Below the pieces are notes generated by a model that did not search any database, was not told where the DNA came from, and saw nothing but the letters and a program-made list of their open reading frames with translations. From contig CAYQKN010000003.1 in NCBI GenBank assembly GCA_964417885.1, positions 9,554 to 73,553 of the forward strand: a DNA stretch of 64,000 nt, read 5' to 3'. Shown in pieces: positions 25,416 to 35,561 of this stretch. This stretch comes from UKL13-2 sp964417885 (GTDB lineage Bacteria > Pseudomonadota > Gammaproteobacteria > Burkholderiales > Usitatibacteraceae). Position 1 is the stretch's first letter. Each line of letters opens with the position of its first letter. The position numbers and the translations under genes are program-made.

Positions 25416-26738
25416 ATGCGATTACCGCCAAACCATCCGCAGCGCTATGCACTGAGCAATGAAATCCATGCCCGTCCGCCGCCTGAGGTGAGCACCCCGG
25501 AGCGCATTTCCTACATTGTCATCAACTACGGCCCGGATGCGGCCGGCAGCGCCATCGGCGACCTTGCCCGCCTGTGCGTCATCTGGGGCGTGCAGGCGCC
25601 GACCGCCGAGGTCACCCATTTCACCGCCGAGCAGTCGGGCACGCGCCTCAAGTGGGAACGCCATACCGAGTTTGTGTCGTATACCTTTTCGCGCGTCGGC
25701 GAGTTTGACCATCCGTTCGACAAGCCGGTGATCCAGCTGATCAACGAGGAATGGCTGGCCACCCTTGCCGGCACGCTGGTGGTGGGCATCCACCTCGCCG
25801 TGCAGCAGAACAACCGGTTTGTGCCCGACCTGAAGGACGTGCGGCCCGATTTTTCCGACAACTACCTGGTCGGCGCCAAGGTGGCGGGCGGCAATGGCAT
25901 CGTGCTGACCGATTTCATGATCCACGCCGATGAATTCAGCCGCATGCTGGTGATGGACATGAAGCTGGGCAAGCGCCAGGCCGGCCGCACCGTGCAGCGG
26001 CTGCTGGAAATCGAAACCTACCGCATGATGGCGCTGCTCGGCCTGCCGGTGGCGCGACGCACCGGCGCCATGCTGTCCGGCGCCGAACATGAACTGGCGG
26101 AGATCACCGCGCGGATGGCCAGCGATGCGGCCATGCCGGAGACGCAGGGCGCGATCGACGACGAGGCCGCGCTGCTGCTGCGACTGACGCGGCTGGCCGC
26201 CAGCGTGGAAAGCGAAGTCGCCGCCAACAGCTTCCGCTTCGGTGCCTCACGCGCCTATTACGACCTGGCCAAACGCCGCATCAGCGAGCTGCGCGAGGAA
26301 CGTCTGACCGGTGTGCAGACGCTGGAGGAATTTCTCGACCGGCGGCTGGCGCCGGCGATGGCCACCTGCAGTTCGGTGGAAAAGCGCCTGCTCGATCTGT
26401 CCGAGCGGGTGGCCCGCGCCAGCGACCTGCTGCGCACCCGGGTCGATATTGCCCGCGAGCAGCAGAACCAGACCCTGCTGGCGTCGATGAACCGGCGCGC
26501 GCGGCTGCAATTGCGCCTGCAGCAGACGGTCGAAGGGCTGTCGATCGCCGCCATCACCTACTATGTGGTCGGGCTGGTGGGCTACGCCGCCAAGGCAGCC
26601 AAGGAGTCCGGCGCACCGCTGTCGGTGGAAATCGTTACCGGCGCGTCTATCCCGGTGGTGGCACTGGTGATCTGGCTGCTGGTGAGGCGCCTGCGCAGGC
26701 ATGTCGGCGTCAGCGAGGAAAGCGTCGGCAAACTCTGA
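25416..26738 (+). CDS. DUF3422 family membrane protein
   Basis: 440 residues matching DUF3422 from the first residues (NHPQRYALSNEIHARPP, the family signature) through SGEx-type features to two C-terminal membrane helices (IAAITYYVVGLVGYAAKA and VVALVIWLLVRRLRR). The large N-terminal part is predicted cytoplasmic, with a helical region (about 260-370) before the membrane. The family is common in proteobacteria and has no established function. Single gene, intact, good codon use. Confidence 0.85.
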   Translation: MRLPPNHPQRYALSNEIHARPPPEVSTPERISYIVINYGPDAAGSAIGDLARLCVIWGVQAPTAEVTHFTAEQSGTRLKWERHTEFVSYTFSRVGEFDHPFDKPVIQLINEEWLATLAGTLVVGIHLAVQQNNRFVPDLKDVRPDFSDNYLVGAKVAGGNGIVLTDFMIHADEFSRMLVMDMKLGKRQAGRTVQRLLEIETYRMMALLGLPVARRTGAMLSGAEHELAEITARMASDAAMPETQGAIDDEAALLLRLTRLAASVESEVAANSFRFGASRAYYDLAKRRISELREERLTGVQTLEEFLDRRLAPAMATCSSVEKRLLDLSERVARASDLLRTRVDIAREQQNQTLLASMNRRARLQLRLQQTVEGLSIAAITYYVVGLVGYAAKAAKESGAPLSVEIVTGASIPVVALVIWLLVRRLRRHVGVSEESVGKL

Positions 26739-26800
26739 TCAGGCATCCGCGACCGCGTGCGGATTCGGCAACGGTGCAGTTACCGCAACCGCTGACGGTG

Positions 26801-26820
26801 TGTGCGATGACGTACAGACC
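26801..26820 (+). promoter_or_regulatory. 20-bp motif shared with the DUF3096 promoter
   Basis: TGTGCGATGACGTACAGACC, 17 of 20 identical to the motif at 8738-8757, lies 176 bp before the DUF6600 start. The half-sites TGTGCG and CGTACA are near inverted repeats. Confidence 0.4.
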
Positions 26821-26976
26821 AGCGGCCCGCAACTGCGCATTGTGATGATCGTGGCGCGACAGGCGCACGTGGCATTGCCGTTTGCGGGCTGCATCTGACC
26901 GCCGGTACCGCCGCCGCTGGTCGTTGCCTGCCGTCGCGCCCTTCCGGGCGGGGCGAATATTTCCCTGGAAACGATC

Positions 26977-29346
26977 ATGTCCCAGCAACATGCCGGCTAT
27001 ACACGCAGCCTCCCGCGCTTTCTTTCCACGCTGACCGGAATCTTCCTGCTGGCCCTGGCGGGCGCGGCGCTTGCTGATCCGCCCGGCCGCGTGGCCCGCA
27101 TCGGCTATGTCAGCGGCGCCGTCAGCTTCTCGCCGGGCGGCGAGGACGACTGGGTCGCCGCCACGCTCAACCGGCCACTGGTGCCCGGCGACCAGTTATG
27201 GTCGGACAACGGCGCACGGGCCGAATTGCAGATCGGCATCGCCACCATCCGCCTCGGCGCCCAAACCAGCGCCACGCTGCTCAACCTCGATGATCGCGTC
27301 GCCCAGTTCCAGCTGGTGCAGGGCACGCTGACGGTGCGCGTGCGGCGCCTCGATCGCGACCAGGTGATCGAGATCGCCACGCCTAACCTTGCCTACGTGA
27401 TTCGTCGCGTCGGCCAATACCGGATCAGCGTCGACGACGATGCCACCACGGTCTGGACCAGCAACGGCCAGGGACAGGTTTACGGCGACGGCGGCACCTG
27501 GGTGGTCGAAGCGGGTCGCGCGTACCGTTTCTATGGCACCGACCTGCGTGACTACGAAAATCTGTCGCGCCCGTCGCTTGATGAATTCGATCGCTGGGGC
27601 ATGGATCGCGACCGCAGTTACGACAACTCGGTATCGGCGCGTTACGTTTCGCGTGACGTGATCGGCTACCAGGATCTCGACACCTACGGCACCTGGCGCC
27701 GGGTGCCCGAATACGGCGATGTCTGGACCCCGACCCGCATGCGCGACGACTGGGCGCCTTACCGCGACGGTCACTGGGCCTGGGTGGACCCGTGGGGCTG
27801 GACCTGGGTGGATGACGCGCCATGGGGATTCGCGGTGTCGCATTACGGCCGCTGGGCCAGCATCGGCGGCAGCTGGGGCTGGATTCCCGGCCCGATCGCG
27901 GCGCGCGCCGTTTACGCGCCGGCACTGGTGGCGTTCATCGACGTGCGCCAGGGCGGCCGCAACACAGGCGCCAACGGCAATGGCGCGGTGGGCTGGTTTC
28001 CGCTCGGCCCGCGTGACGTCTATCGTCCCGGCTACAAGGTGAGCCAGACCTATTTCACCCGCATCAATGTCAGCAACACGGTGATCAACAACACGACCGT
28101 GGTCAACGTCTACAACAATCGCAACGCCACCCGCGCAAGTTACAGCAACCAGCAGGTGGCCGGTGCGGTCATCGCGGTGCCGCGCACGGCTTTCGTGCAA
28201 TCCCAGCCGGTGTCACGCGCGGTGTTGCAGGGTTCGCGCGAGGCCTATGACCGGGCGCCCGTCACCACCACCGCGCTGGTCGCGCCGACGCCGGCCAGCA
28301 TTCGCGGCGCAGCACAGGCAGGCAAGCGGCCGCCGCGTCAGGCCAATGAGCAGCGCGTGATTGCCAGGAGCCTGCCGCCACCCGCACCAGTCGGCTTTGC
28401 CGCCAAGGAACGGGCATTGACCGCCAATCCGGGCCAACCGATCGATACCGCCACGCTGGCAGCAATGAAACCGGCACGGCCGGTGGCCGCGCCGAAGGTG
28501 GAAGTGGTGGCGCCAATCCGCAATGCGGGTCCGGTGCTGTCGCCGCCGCTGCGTGAAGGACGACCGAACCGGCGCGATGGACCGGCCAGCAACCGTGAGG
28601 CCACCCCGCCCGGCCAGCGCACGCCGCCTGGCGCTGCACCCGCGGTGCAGCCGCCGCCTGCGCCACCGGTGGTTTCCCCGCCGCCGGCGGCAGTACCCGG
28701 CAAGCCCGTCGATCGCGCGCCACGCGAGCGCGCCACGTCACCGGTTCCGCCGCCACCCGCTCCAGCCGCGCCGTCACCGCGTCCGCGCGATGCCGCACCG
28801 CCAGCCGAACCACGGCCGCCGCGGCAGGATGCCGCGCCACCCGGCAAAACCCGCGACCAGCCCGGACGTGCCACTGGCCAGCCGCGCACACCGGCTGATG
28901 ATGCGCAGTCACCGGTACCGTCCACACCGCCGGCCCGCAGCCCGGCAGAGCCGCGCAAGCCGCTCGCCGCCCCGCCGCCGGTTGGCGCAGCGGTCACACC
29001 CGCTGCCGTGCCAGTCCCGCCGGCTGTGGTACCGGTTGCACCCGCGGCCGCACCCGCCGCGCCGGCGGATCGCAGGCGCGACCGGCCCGACGCCGCCGCC
29101 GTGCCGAAGGCACCGGCCATACCTGCTGCTTCACAGGCAACTCCCGTCCCGCCACCGGTAGCGGCGCCGACTCCCGCCGCCGCACCGCCTGCGGCCGCAC
29201 CCGGCCCGGTTGGCACACCGGGCAAGGCCGAGCGCGACAAAAAGGACCAGGACAAGAAAGACAAGGACAAGAAGGAACGCGACAAGAAGGACAAGGACCG
29301 CAAGGACGGCAAGTCCGACCAGGACGACGACCGCAAGTCCCGCTAG
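26977..29346 (+). CDS. DUF6600/FecR-like envelope protein with long Pro-Ala and Lys-Asp tail
   Basis: 789 residues. Signal peptide (about 1-35, ending GAALA-DP), a FecR-like beta segment (GRVARIGYVSGAVSFSPGG, about 40-150), then a Trp/Tyr-rich DUF6600-type core (PYRDGHWAWVDPWGWTWVDD, WGFAVSHYGRWA, about 245-350). Residues about 450-745 are a low-complexity Pro/Ala/Arg stretch, and the last 40 are almost only Lys, Asp and Arg (KKDKDKKERDKKDKD). It should be periplasmic or outer-membrane associated; the charged tail may bind polyanions or metals. The function is unknown. The start ATG lacks a strong ribosome site. It ends at a very strong terminator. Confidence 0.78.
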   Translation: MSQQHAGYTRSLPRFLSTLTGIFLLALAGAALADPPGRVARIGYVSGAVSFSPGGEDDWVAATLNRPLVPGDQLWSDNGARAELQIGIATIRLGAQTSATLLNLDDRVAQFQLVQGTLTVRVRRLDRDQVIEIATPNLAYVIRRVGQYRISVDDDATTVWTSNGQGQVYGDGGTWVVEAGRAYRFYGTDLRDYENLSRPSLDEFDRWGMDRDRSYDNSVSARYVSRDVIGYQDLDTYGTWRRVPEYGDVWTPTRMRDDWAPYRDGHWAWVDPWGWTWVDDAPWGFAVSHYGRWASIGGSWGWIPGPIAARAVYAPALVAFIDVRQGGRNTGANGNGAVGWFPLGPRDVYRPGYKVSQTYFTRINVSNTVINNTTVVNVYNNRNATRASYSNQQVAGAVIAVPRTAFVQSQPVSRAVLQGSREAYDRAPVTTTALVAPTPASIRGAAQAGKRPPRQANEQRVIARSLPPPAPVGFAAKERALTANPGQPIDTATLAAMKPARPVAAPKVEVVAPIRNAGPVLSPPLREGRPNRRDGPASNREATPPGQRTPPGAAPAVQPPPAPPVVSPPPAAVPGKPVDRAPRERATSPVPPPPAPAAPSPRPRDAAPPAEPRPPRQDAAPPGKTRDQPGRATGQPRTPADDAQSPVPSTPPARSPAEPRKPLAAPPPVGAAVTPAAVPVPPAVVPVAPAAAPAAPADRRRDRPDAAAVPKAPAIPAASQATPVPPPVAAPTPAAAPPAAAPGPVGTPGKAERDKKDQDKKDKDKKERDKKDKDRKDGKSDQDDDRKSR

Positions 29347-29375
29347 CAAGCCGCTTCAATTGGTGCTGCAACGAC

Positions 29376-29415
29376 AACGCGCGATGGCATGAGCCATCGC
29401 GCGTTGTTTGTTTTT
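29376..29415 (+). terminator. Strong rho-independent terminator after the DUF6600 gene
   Basis: A perfect 13-bp stem, AACGCGCGATGGC (29376-29388) with GCCATCGCGCGTT, closes over an ATGA loop and is followed by GTTTGTTTTT. Confidence 0.88.
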
Positions 29416-29479
29416 GAGCCGGATGGCGGTTGCCGCGAGCGCCGTCAGTGAATCCGCGCTCGCCCGCCGCTGATGGTTG

Positions 29480-30871
<1,392 letters not shown>

Positions 30872-31046
30872 GGGGTATCTTTTTGAAAATGTCGGCCTGT
30901 CACCGCAATGGGCGCCAGTCGAAGGCAAACGGGAGGGAGAAAAACAGCGCCAGAACTGGCGACGGCGCGAGGACTGGAACAACGCCGATCACGGATTATC
31001 CGGCATTTCCGTAAAATAAGCGACCTTTACCCTCACCTTGCCATTC

Positions 31047-31850
31047 ATGAGTGACCTGTTCCGTTATTTCGACAACAATCCCGGACGCCTGATTCACAAG
31101 TGGGTGCACTACTTCGGCATCTACGAGCGCCACTTCAGCGCTTTTCGCAACCGGCCGATCCGCCTGCTTGAATTCGGCGTGTTCAACGGCGGTTCGCTGC
31201 AGATGTGGAAACACTATTTCGGACCGCAGGCGCAAATCATCGGCGTCGACATCGACCCGCGTTGCGCCGAGCTGGTCGAGCCCGGGATCGAGATCGTGAT
31301 CGGCGACCAGGAAGACCGCGCGACCCATGCCGGGTTGCGCGACCGCTACGGCGAATTCGACATCGTGATCGACGACGGCGGCCATCGCATGCGCCAGCAA
31401 CTGGTGACGCTGCAGGAGATGTATCCGGCGGTGAAGCCGGGCGGCATCTACCTGGCCGAGGACCTGCACACCAGCTACTTTCCCGAATGGGGTGGCGGCC
31501 TGCGCCAGCCCGGGACGTTCATCGAAACCGCCAAGCTGCTGATCGACCAGATGCATGCCTGGCATGGCCGGGTGCCCGAGCACCAGCCGGACCTGGTGAC
31601 GTCAACCGCGTTCGGCCTGCATTTTTACGAATCGATTCTGGTGATCGAAAAGAACATCATCCGTCCGCCCGCGCAGGCCGCCTCCGGCGAGCCGGTGTTT
31701 CCGGTTGGCGTTCTTGAGTACTTGCTGCTGGCCGCGCATGCGCAACGCAAGGGCGACACCACGCGGGCACGGGCGCACTGCCTTAGCGCACTGGCGATCG
31801 AGCCGCGGTCCAACGAGGCGCACGCGCTGCTCGCGCAGTTGCCGGCCTAG
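31047..31850 (+). CDS. Class I SAM-dependent methyltransferase, CmcI/cephalosporin-hydroxylase-like
   Basis: 267 residues. LEFGVFNGGSLQMWKHYFG is the glycine-rich SAM motif of the CmcI-like group, followed by IIGVDIDP (acidic ribose-binding Asp), FDIVIDDGGHRM and GGIYLAEDLHTSY. After about residue 235 there is a TPR-like tail (RARAHCLSALAIEPRSNEAH). Members modify small molecules or sugars, often in polysaccharide or natural-product clusters; no such cluster is evident here. ATG 31047 is favoured over an in-frame TTG at 31038. It ends convergently with the aminotransferase, sharing four bases. Confidence 0.8.
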   Translation: MSDLFRYFDNNPGRLIHKWVHYFGIYERHFSAFRNRPIRLLEFGVFNGGSLQMWKHYFGPQAQIIGVDIDPRCAELVEPGIEIVIGDQEDRATHAGLRDRYGEFDIVIDDGGHRMRQQLVTLQEMYPAVKPGGIYLAEDLHTSYFPEWGGGLRQPGTFIETAKLLIDQMHAWHGRVPEHQPDLVTSTAFGLHFYESILVIEKNIIRPPAQAASGEPVFPVGVLEYLLLAAHAQRKGDTTRARAHCLSALAIEPRSNEAHALLAQLPA

Positions 31851-32698
31851 GCCAGCTTCTCGCCGGCGGCGAAAGCGAAATAAAGGTCGCGGGCAAGGGT
31901 CGCGACCGGACCGACCGGCAGCGCGCGCGACTGGTAGCGGATGCATGGCGTGACCTTGCCGTAATTGCCGGTATTGAAAATCTCTCGCGCCGTATCGAGT
32001 TCTGCCGGCTTTACCGGCCGCTCCTCGACGGTGACGCCGTTTGCCGCCAGCAACGCGATCACCCGTGCACGGGTAATGCCCGACAGGAAGGTGCCGTTGG
32101 GCACCGGCGTCACCACGGCGCCGGTGGCGCTGACGAAAAAAATATTGGCGGTGGCGAACTCGGCGACATGGCCGGCGCTGTCGCAGACGACCGCATTGTC
32201 GAAGCCGAGGTCGCGTGCCTCGCGCAGCGCCTTGGTCGAATTCGGATACAGGCAGGAAGCCTTGGCGTCGGTCGGCGCCATCGACGGCTCGGGCCGCCGC
32301 AGGCTCGACAGGCAGGCCGAGAAGCCGGTGAACGGCGGCATCGCCGCGTCGAACAGCGTCAGCGCGAAGGCGGACTTCTGCTCGACCGGAATCAGCAGGC
32401 CCTCGGTGCCGAAGACCAGCGGACGGATGTAGAGCGCGGCATCGGCGGGAAATTTGCCGATGCCCTCGCGGCACAGCGCGAACATTTCATCCACCGTCAG
32501 CGGGCATTGCAGTCCCAGGCGCTCGGCCGATTTCACCACCCGCTGCAGATGCAATCGCAAATCCGGAATCAGGCCGCCGATCGAGCGCGCACCATCGAAT
32601 ACCGACGAGCCCAGCCAGACGCTGTGGTCCATGGCGCCAAACAGCGGCGCATTGCCTTCGCTCCACTGGCCGTTGAAATAAGTCAGGTACATGCGCAT
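31847..32698 (-). CDS. Branched-chain amino-acid aminotransferase-like (class IV)
   Basis: 283 residues, class IV PLP fold. The PLP lysine is K146 in DAKASCLYPNS, aligned with the AKxxGNY segment of IlvE enzymes, where Gly-Asn is replaced by Cys-Leu. VAEFATANIFFV holds the conserved Glu, and GTFLSGITRARVIALL contacts the phosphate. YFNGQWSEGNAP and VFDGARSIGG are family-like at the start. It probably transfers amino groups between branched-chain or related amino acids and 2-oxoglutarate; D-amino-acid or lyase variants cannot be excluded, given the changed residues near the lysine. Confidence 0.82.
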   Translation of the reverse strand: MRMYLTYFNGQWSEGNAPLFGAMDHSVWLGSSVFDGARSIGGLIPDLRLHLQRVVKSAERLGLQCPLTVDEMFALCREGIGKFPADAALYIRPLVFGTEGLLIPVEQKSAFALTLFDAAMPPFTGFSACLSSLRRPEPSMAPTDAKASCLYPNSTKALREARDLGFDNAVVCDSAGHVAEFATANIFFVSATGAVVTPVPNGTFLSGITRARVIALLAANGVTVEERPVKPAELDTAREIFNTGNYGKVTPCIRYQSRALPVGPVATLARDLYFAFAAGEKLA

Positions 32699-32794
32699 TC
32701 CTGCAGGTCAATTGAAGCGGGCATTATCCCAGCAACCGCGGCGCCTGCGCGAATCGTCCACCGTGCAGCCAATTCGGCAGGCTAGAATGCGCCG

Positions 32795-33646
32795 ATGAAA
32801 ATTGCCCTCACCCATCGATTCGCTGCTCTGCTGCTGGCCAGCCTGGCTGCCCTTCACTTTTCGCCAGAGTTGCGGGCGCAAAACGTCGACATGGACGTGC
32901 CGTTCGTCACCACGCCGCCCGCGGTGACCGAAGCGATGCTGGACATCGCCGGTGTCGGGCCGCAAGACTTTGTCCTCGACCTTGGCTCCGGTGACGGCCG
33001 CATCGTCATCCTCGCCGCCAGGCAGCGCGGCGCGCGCGGCATGGGGGTGGAAATCGATCCCGCGCTGGTCGCCAGGAGCCGCCAGTTCGCGCGACAGGCC
33101 GGCGTGCACGAGCGCACCGAATTCCGCGAGCAGGACCTGTTCGTCACCGACCTCTCGCCGGCAACGGTCATCACCATGTACCTGCTGCCCGATGTCAACC
33201 TGGCGCTGCGGCCGAAACTGCTGGCGCTGAAGCCGGGCACCCGCGTGGTGTCGCACGACTGGGGGATGGGCGACTGGCTTCCCGATCGCGAACGGCGCGT
33301 CGCGGCACCGGAAAAGACGCTGGGACTCGACAAGAGCAGCCGCGTCATGCTGTGGACGGTGCCGGCCAGTTTCGCCGGCCGCTGGTGCGCCACCGGCGGC
33401 GCGGGCGCCGAACTGAACCTGCGACAGACCTTCCAGCAGGTCGACGGCGAACTGGTGCAGGCAAAGGAATCGCGCGCCTTGGGCGGCCGCGTCGACGGCC
33501 GCATCCTGCAGCTGTCGCAGCTTGCTGCCGCCGAACTGCGTGATGACATGATGGTATTCGAATCCGCCGGCGCGCCGGGCGGGATGACGCACTGGCGGCG
33601 CACCGCCGGCGCCTGCGCCTGGCCGGCTGCCGTCAACGCGCGGTAG
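32795..33646 (+). CDS. Exported SAM-methyltransferase-like protein
   Basis: 283 residues. It has a signal-like N-terminus (about 1-29, LLLASLAALHFSPELRAQ), then VLDLGSGDGRIVILAARQRG (SAM motif I), GVEIDPALVARS and VITMYLLPDVNLALRPKLL. The C-terminal half (from about 185) looks beta-rich with WTVPASFAGRW. A SAM fold behind an export signal is odd, because the periplasm lacks SAM, but similar proteins are common in betaproteobacteria. Either the leader is a membrane anchor or the domain has another role. The gene ends 14 bases inside the next, opposite-strand gene. Confidence 0.7.
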   Translation: MKIALTHRFAALLLASLAALHFSPELRAQNVDMDVPFVTTPPAVTEAMLDIAGVGPQDFVLDLGSGDGRIVILAARQRGARGMGVEIDPALVARSRQFARQAGVHERTEFREQDLFVTDLSPATVITMYLLPDVNLALRPKLLALKPGTRVVSHDWGMGDWLPDRERRVAAPEKTLGLDKSSRVMLWTVPASFAGRWCATGGAGAELNLRQTFQQVDGELVQAKESRALGGRVDGRILQLSQLAAAELRDDMMVFESAGAPGGMTHWRRTAGACAWPAAVNAR

Positions 33647-34058
33647 CGGCCGTTTCCCAGTTGGTGCGCCGGTCCAGCCGCAGTTGCATCGGCACCGCGT
33701 CACCCGCCAGCAACGCCAGCGGCACGCCGCTCATCGAGGGGCTGGCAACAACCGACGCTGAAACGGGTGCCGGCGCGATCGCGCCACGGCCGCGCAGCCA
33801 GTATCCGAGGTTGCCGGCCAGCACCATCGCCAGCGCGGTCACGATCACCAGCGCCGTGACCGAGACCTGGGGTGGCGCGGTGCCCGGGCCGGGCGGCAAA
33901 ATGACGGCGCCATCGCCCGGCAGCGGATCGGCATGCGCTGCCGTTGCGTCCTCGCCCAATGCTTGCGGCGGTCGCGGCATTGGCGCGGTCGCGCCATCCT
34001 GGCGGATTTGCTGGCGCTCCTGTTCTGCGCGTTTGAGGGCTTTGAGAAGATTGCTCAT
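33633..34058 (-). CDS. Small single-pass membrane protein (MSNLLKALKRAE type)
   Basis: 141 residues. The start MSNLLKALKRAEQERQQI resembles the amphipathic N-terminus of GspB-like or exopolysaccharide-assembly proteins (MSxLLDALRKAE). A Pro/Ala-rich linker leads to one membrane helix (about 66-90, VSVTALVIVTALAMVLAGNLGY) and a short periplasmic tail. No enzyme motif. It is a solitary gene between the exported methyltransferase and the asparaginase-like gene. A role in secretion or envelope assembly is inferred only from the N-terminal resemblance. Confidence 0.55.
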   Translation of the reverse strand: MSNLLKALKRAEQERQQIRQDGATAPMPRPPQALGEDATAAHADPLPGDGAVILPPGPGTAPPQVSVTALVIVTALAMVLAGNLGYWLRGRGAIAPAPVSASVVASPSMSGVPLALLAGDAVPMQLRLDRRTNWETAATAR

Positions 34059-34213
34059 GGTTTGCCGGGGTAGCCGGGGCGATCGGGACCGTCCCATGAT
34101 ACCGAAATGCGCCGCGCTGCGATGCCGGCGCACATGAGGCGACCAGGCAATCCGGTTGCGCGTAGAATCCGCTTCCACCGCGCCCGATCGGCGCCCACCA
34201 GGCCTGCCTTCCG

Positions 34214-34750
34214 ATGAATCCTGATTCTTCCCTGCTGTCGCTTGCCGCGCGCATCATCGTCACCGGCGGTACCTTCGACAAACATTACGACGCCATCAAG
34301 GGCGAGCTGACGTTCAAGAATTCACACCTGCCGGCGATTCTTGAACAATCGCGCATCACGATCCCGATCGAGCTCGAGATCAACCAGCTGATCGACAGTC
34401 TCAACATGCTGGACGAGCACCGCGAACGGGTGCTGGTGTCCTGCCGCAACGCAGCCGAGTCCTGCATCGTCGTGATTCACGGCACCGACACCATGGCGCA
34501 AACGGCGCAGGTGGTGGGCCGCGCCGGCCTCGCCAAGACGATCGTTTTCACCGGCGCCATGATTCCCTATTCGGTGCAGGGTTCGGACGCGCTGTTCAAT
34601 CTCGGCTTTGCGCTGGCCGCGGCCCAGTCGCTGCCACACAACACCTACGTTGCCATGAACGGCCGCGTGTTCCCGTGGGACCAGGTGAAAAAGAACAAGC
34701 TCGACGGGGTGTTCGAGACCGCCGCCGGCGCGCCGCCGGCACCGGCTTAG
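34214..34750 (+). CDS. Short asparaginase-domain protein (N-terminal domain only)
   Basis: 178 residues, about half a normal asparaginase (about 330). It contains the two nucleophile-loop motifs: IIVTGGTFDK (first Thr) and VVIHGTDTMAQTA (Thr-Asp pair), then TIVFTGAMIP and GSDALFNLGFAL. The C-terminal domain that completes the active site of the dimer is absent, and the protein ends in an Ala/Pro tail with a normal stop. Single-domain forms recur in betaproteobacteria, so this is probably a family rather than a recent truncation. Catalytic activity is uncertain. Confidence 0.8.
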   Translation: MNPDSSLLSLAARIIVTGGTFDKHYDAIKGELTFKNSHLPAILEQSRITIPIELEINQLIDSLNMLDEHRERVLVSCRNAAESCIVVIHGTDTMAQTAQVVGRAGLAKTIVFTGAMIPYSVQGSDALFNLGFALAAAQSLPHNTYVAMNGRVFPWDQVKKNKLDGVFETAAGAPPAPA

Positions 34751-34880
34751 CGGCTGCGCCACCGCCGAGCGGGACAGCGGCACCGGTCAGCCGCGACCGG
34801 GGGCCGTTGGTCCGTGTGCGCGGCGCGCACCTGCTGTGCGTGTTACATTTTCTCCGGCAACGTCGCGAGGGAGTGCAGCT

Positions 34881-35338
34881 GTGCTTGGAAAACTGGGTGA
34901 ACTGCTGAACAAGGATGTCGGCGCGCTGGTCAAGGACGCGGGCAAGGTGCTCAACACCGATGTCGGCACCCTCGCCAAAGGCGCAGGGAAAGTCTTGAAC
35001 ACCGACCTGGGCGACCTGCTGCGCAGCGAAACCCCGGGCGACAGCGCAGGTCAGGCGGCAGCCGAGCCGCAGGCTGATCCGCTGACGCTCGCAACGGTCA
35101 AACCGGCCGCTGCGCAACAGGCGCCAACGCCAGCACCACCGCCCACGCCGGTTTCTGCGCCGGCCGCACCGGTCCCGCCGCCTGCTGCTGCGACGGTCGC
35201 CCCAGCCGCGGATTTCGATCCTGATGCCACGCTGAAACTGGGCTCGCCGGCCGACCATGACACCTCCACCGTATTGCTCGCCCCGCTGGCGGATGATTCG
35301 GCGTTGCCAAATCTGGCCGACGAACTGGTTTCGCGCCA
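34881..35338 (+). CDS. Repeat-containing acidic protein (3' end in gap)
   Basis: 153 residues visible. The start is GTG 34881, with GAGGGAG eight bases upstream. The N-terminus has tandem 15-residue repeats: LNKDVGALVKDAGKV (9-23), LNTDVGTLAKGAGKV (24-38) and LNTDLGDLLRS (39-49), forming amphipathic helices. An Ala/Pro linker (about 70-115) and an acidic region (ADFDPDATLKL) follow into the gap. No signal peptide. The function is unknown. The frame continues formally through the 100 N into the next piece, but gap length is arbitrary. Confidence 0.6.
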
Positions 35339-35438
35339 NNNNNNNNNNNNNNNNNNNNNNNNNNNNNNNNNNNNNNNNNNNNNNNNNNNNNNNNNNNNNN
35401 NNNNNNNNNNNNNNNNNNNNNNNNNNNNNNNNNNNNNN
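35339..35438. other. Scaffold gap (100 N)
   Basis: Interrupts the repeat-containing protein gene. True size unknown. Confidence 0.95.
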
Positions 35439-35537
35439 CTGGTGTTTTCCTGGACCCGCGATTGCTATTCGTTTACCGCCACCTCACCCAAGGGCGCGAC
35501 ACCGCTGGCGAAATTCCTGCTCGGCTTTCCTTACTGA
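35439..35537 (+). CDS. C-terminal fragment of a plus-strand gene
   Basis: 32 codons, VFSWTRDCYSFTATSPKG through KFLLGFPY, ending in TGA. It could be the end of the repeat-containing protein or of a different gene lost in the gap. Too short to classify. Confidence 0.4.
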   Translation: MVFSWTRDCYSFTATSPKGATPLAKFLLGFPY

Positions 35538-35561
35538 CCAACTTGCCGCTGCCGCAGCGGC

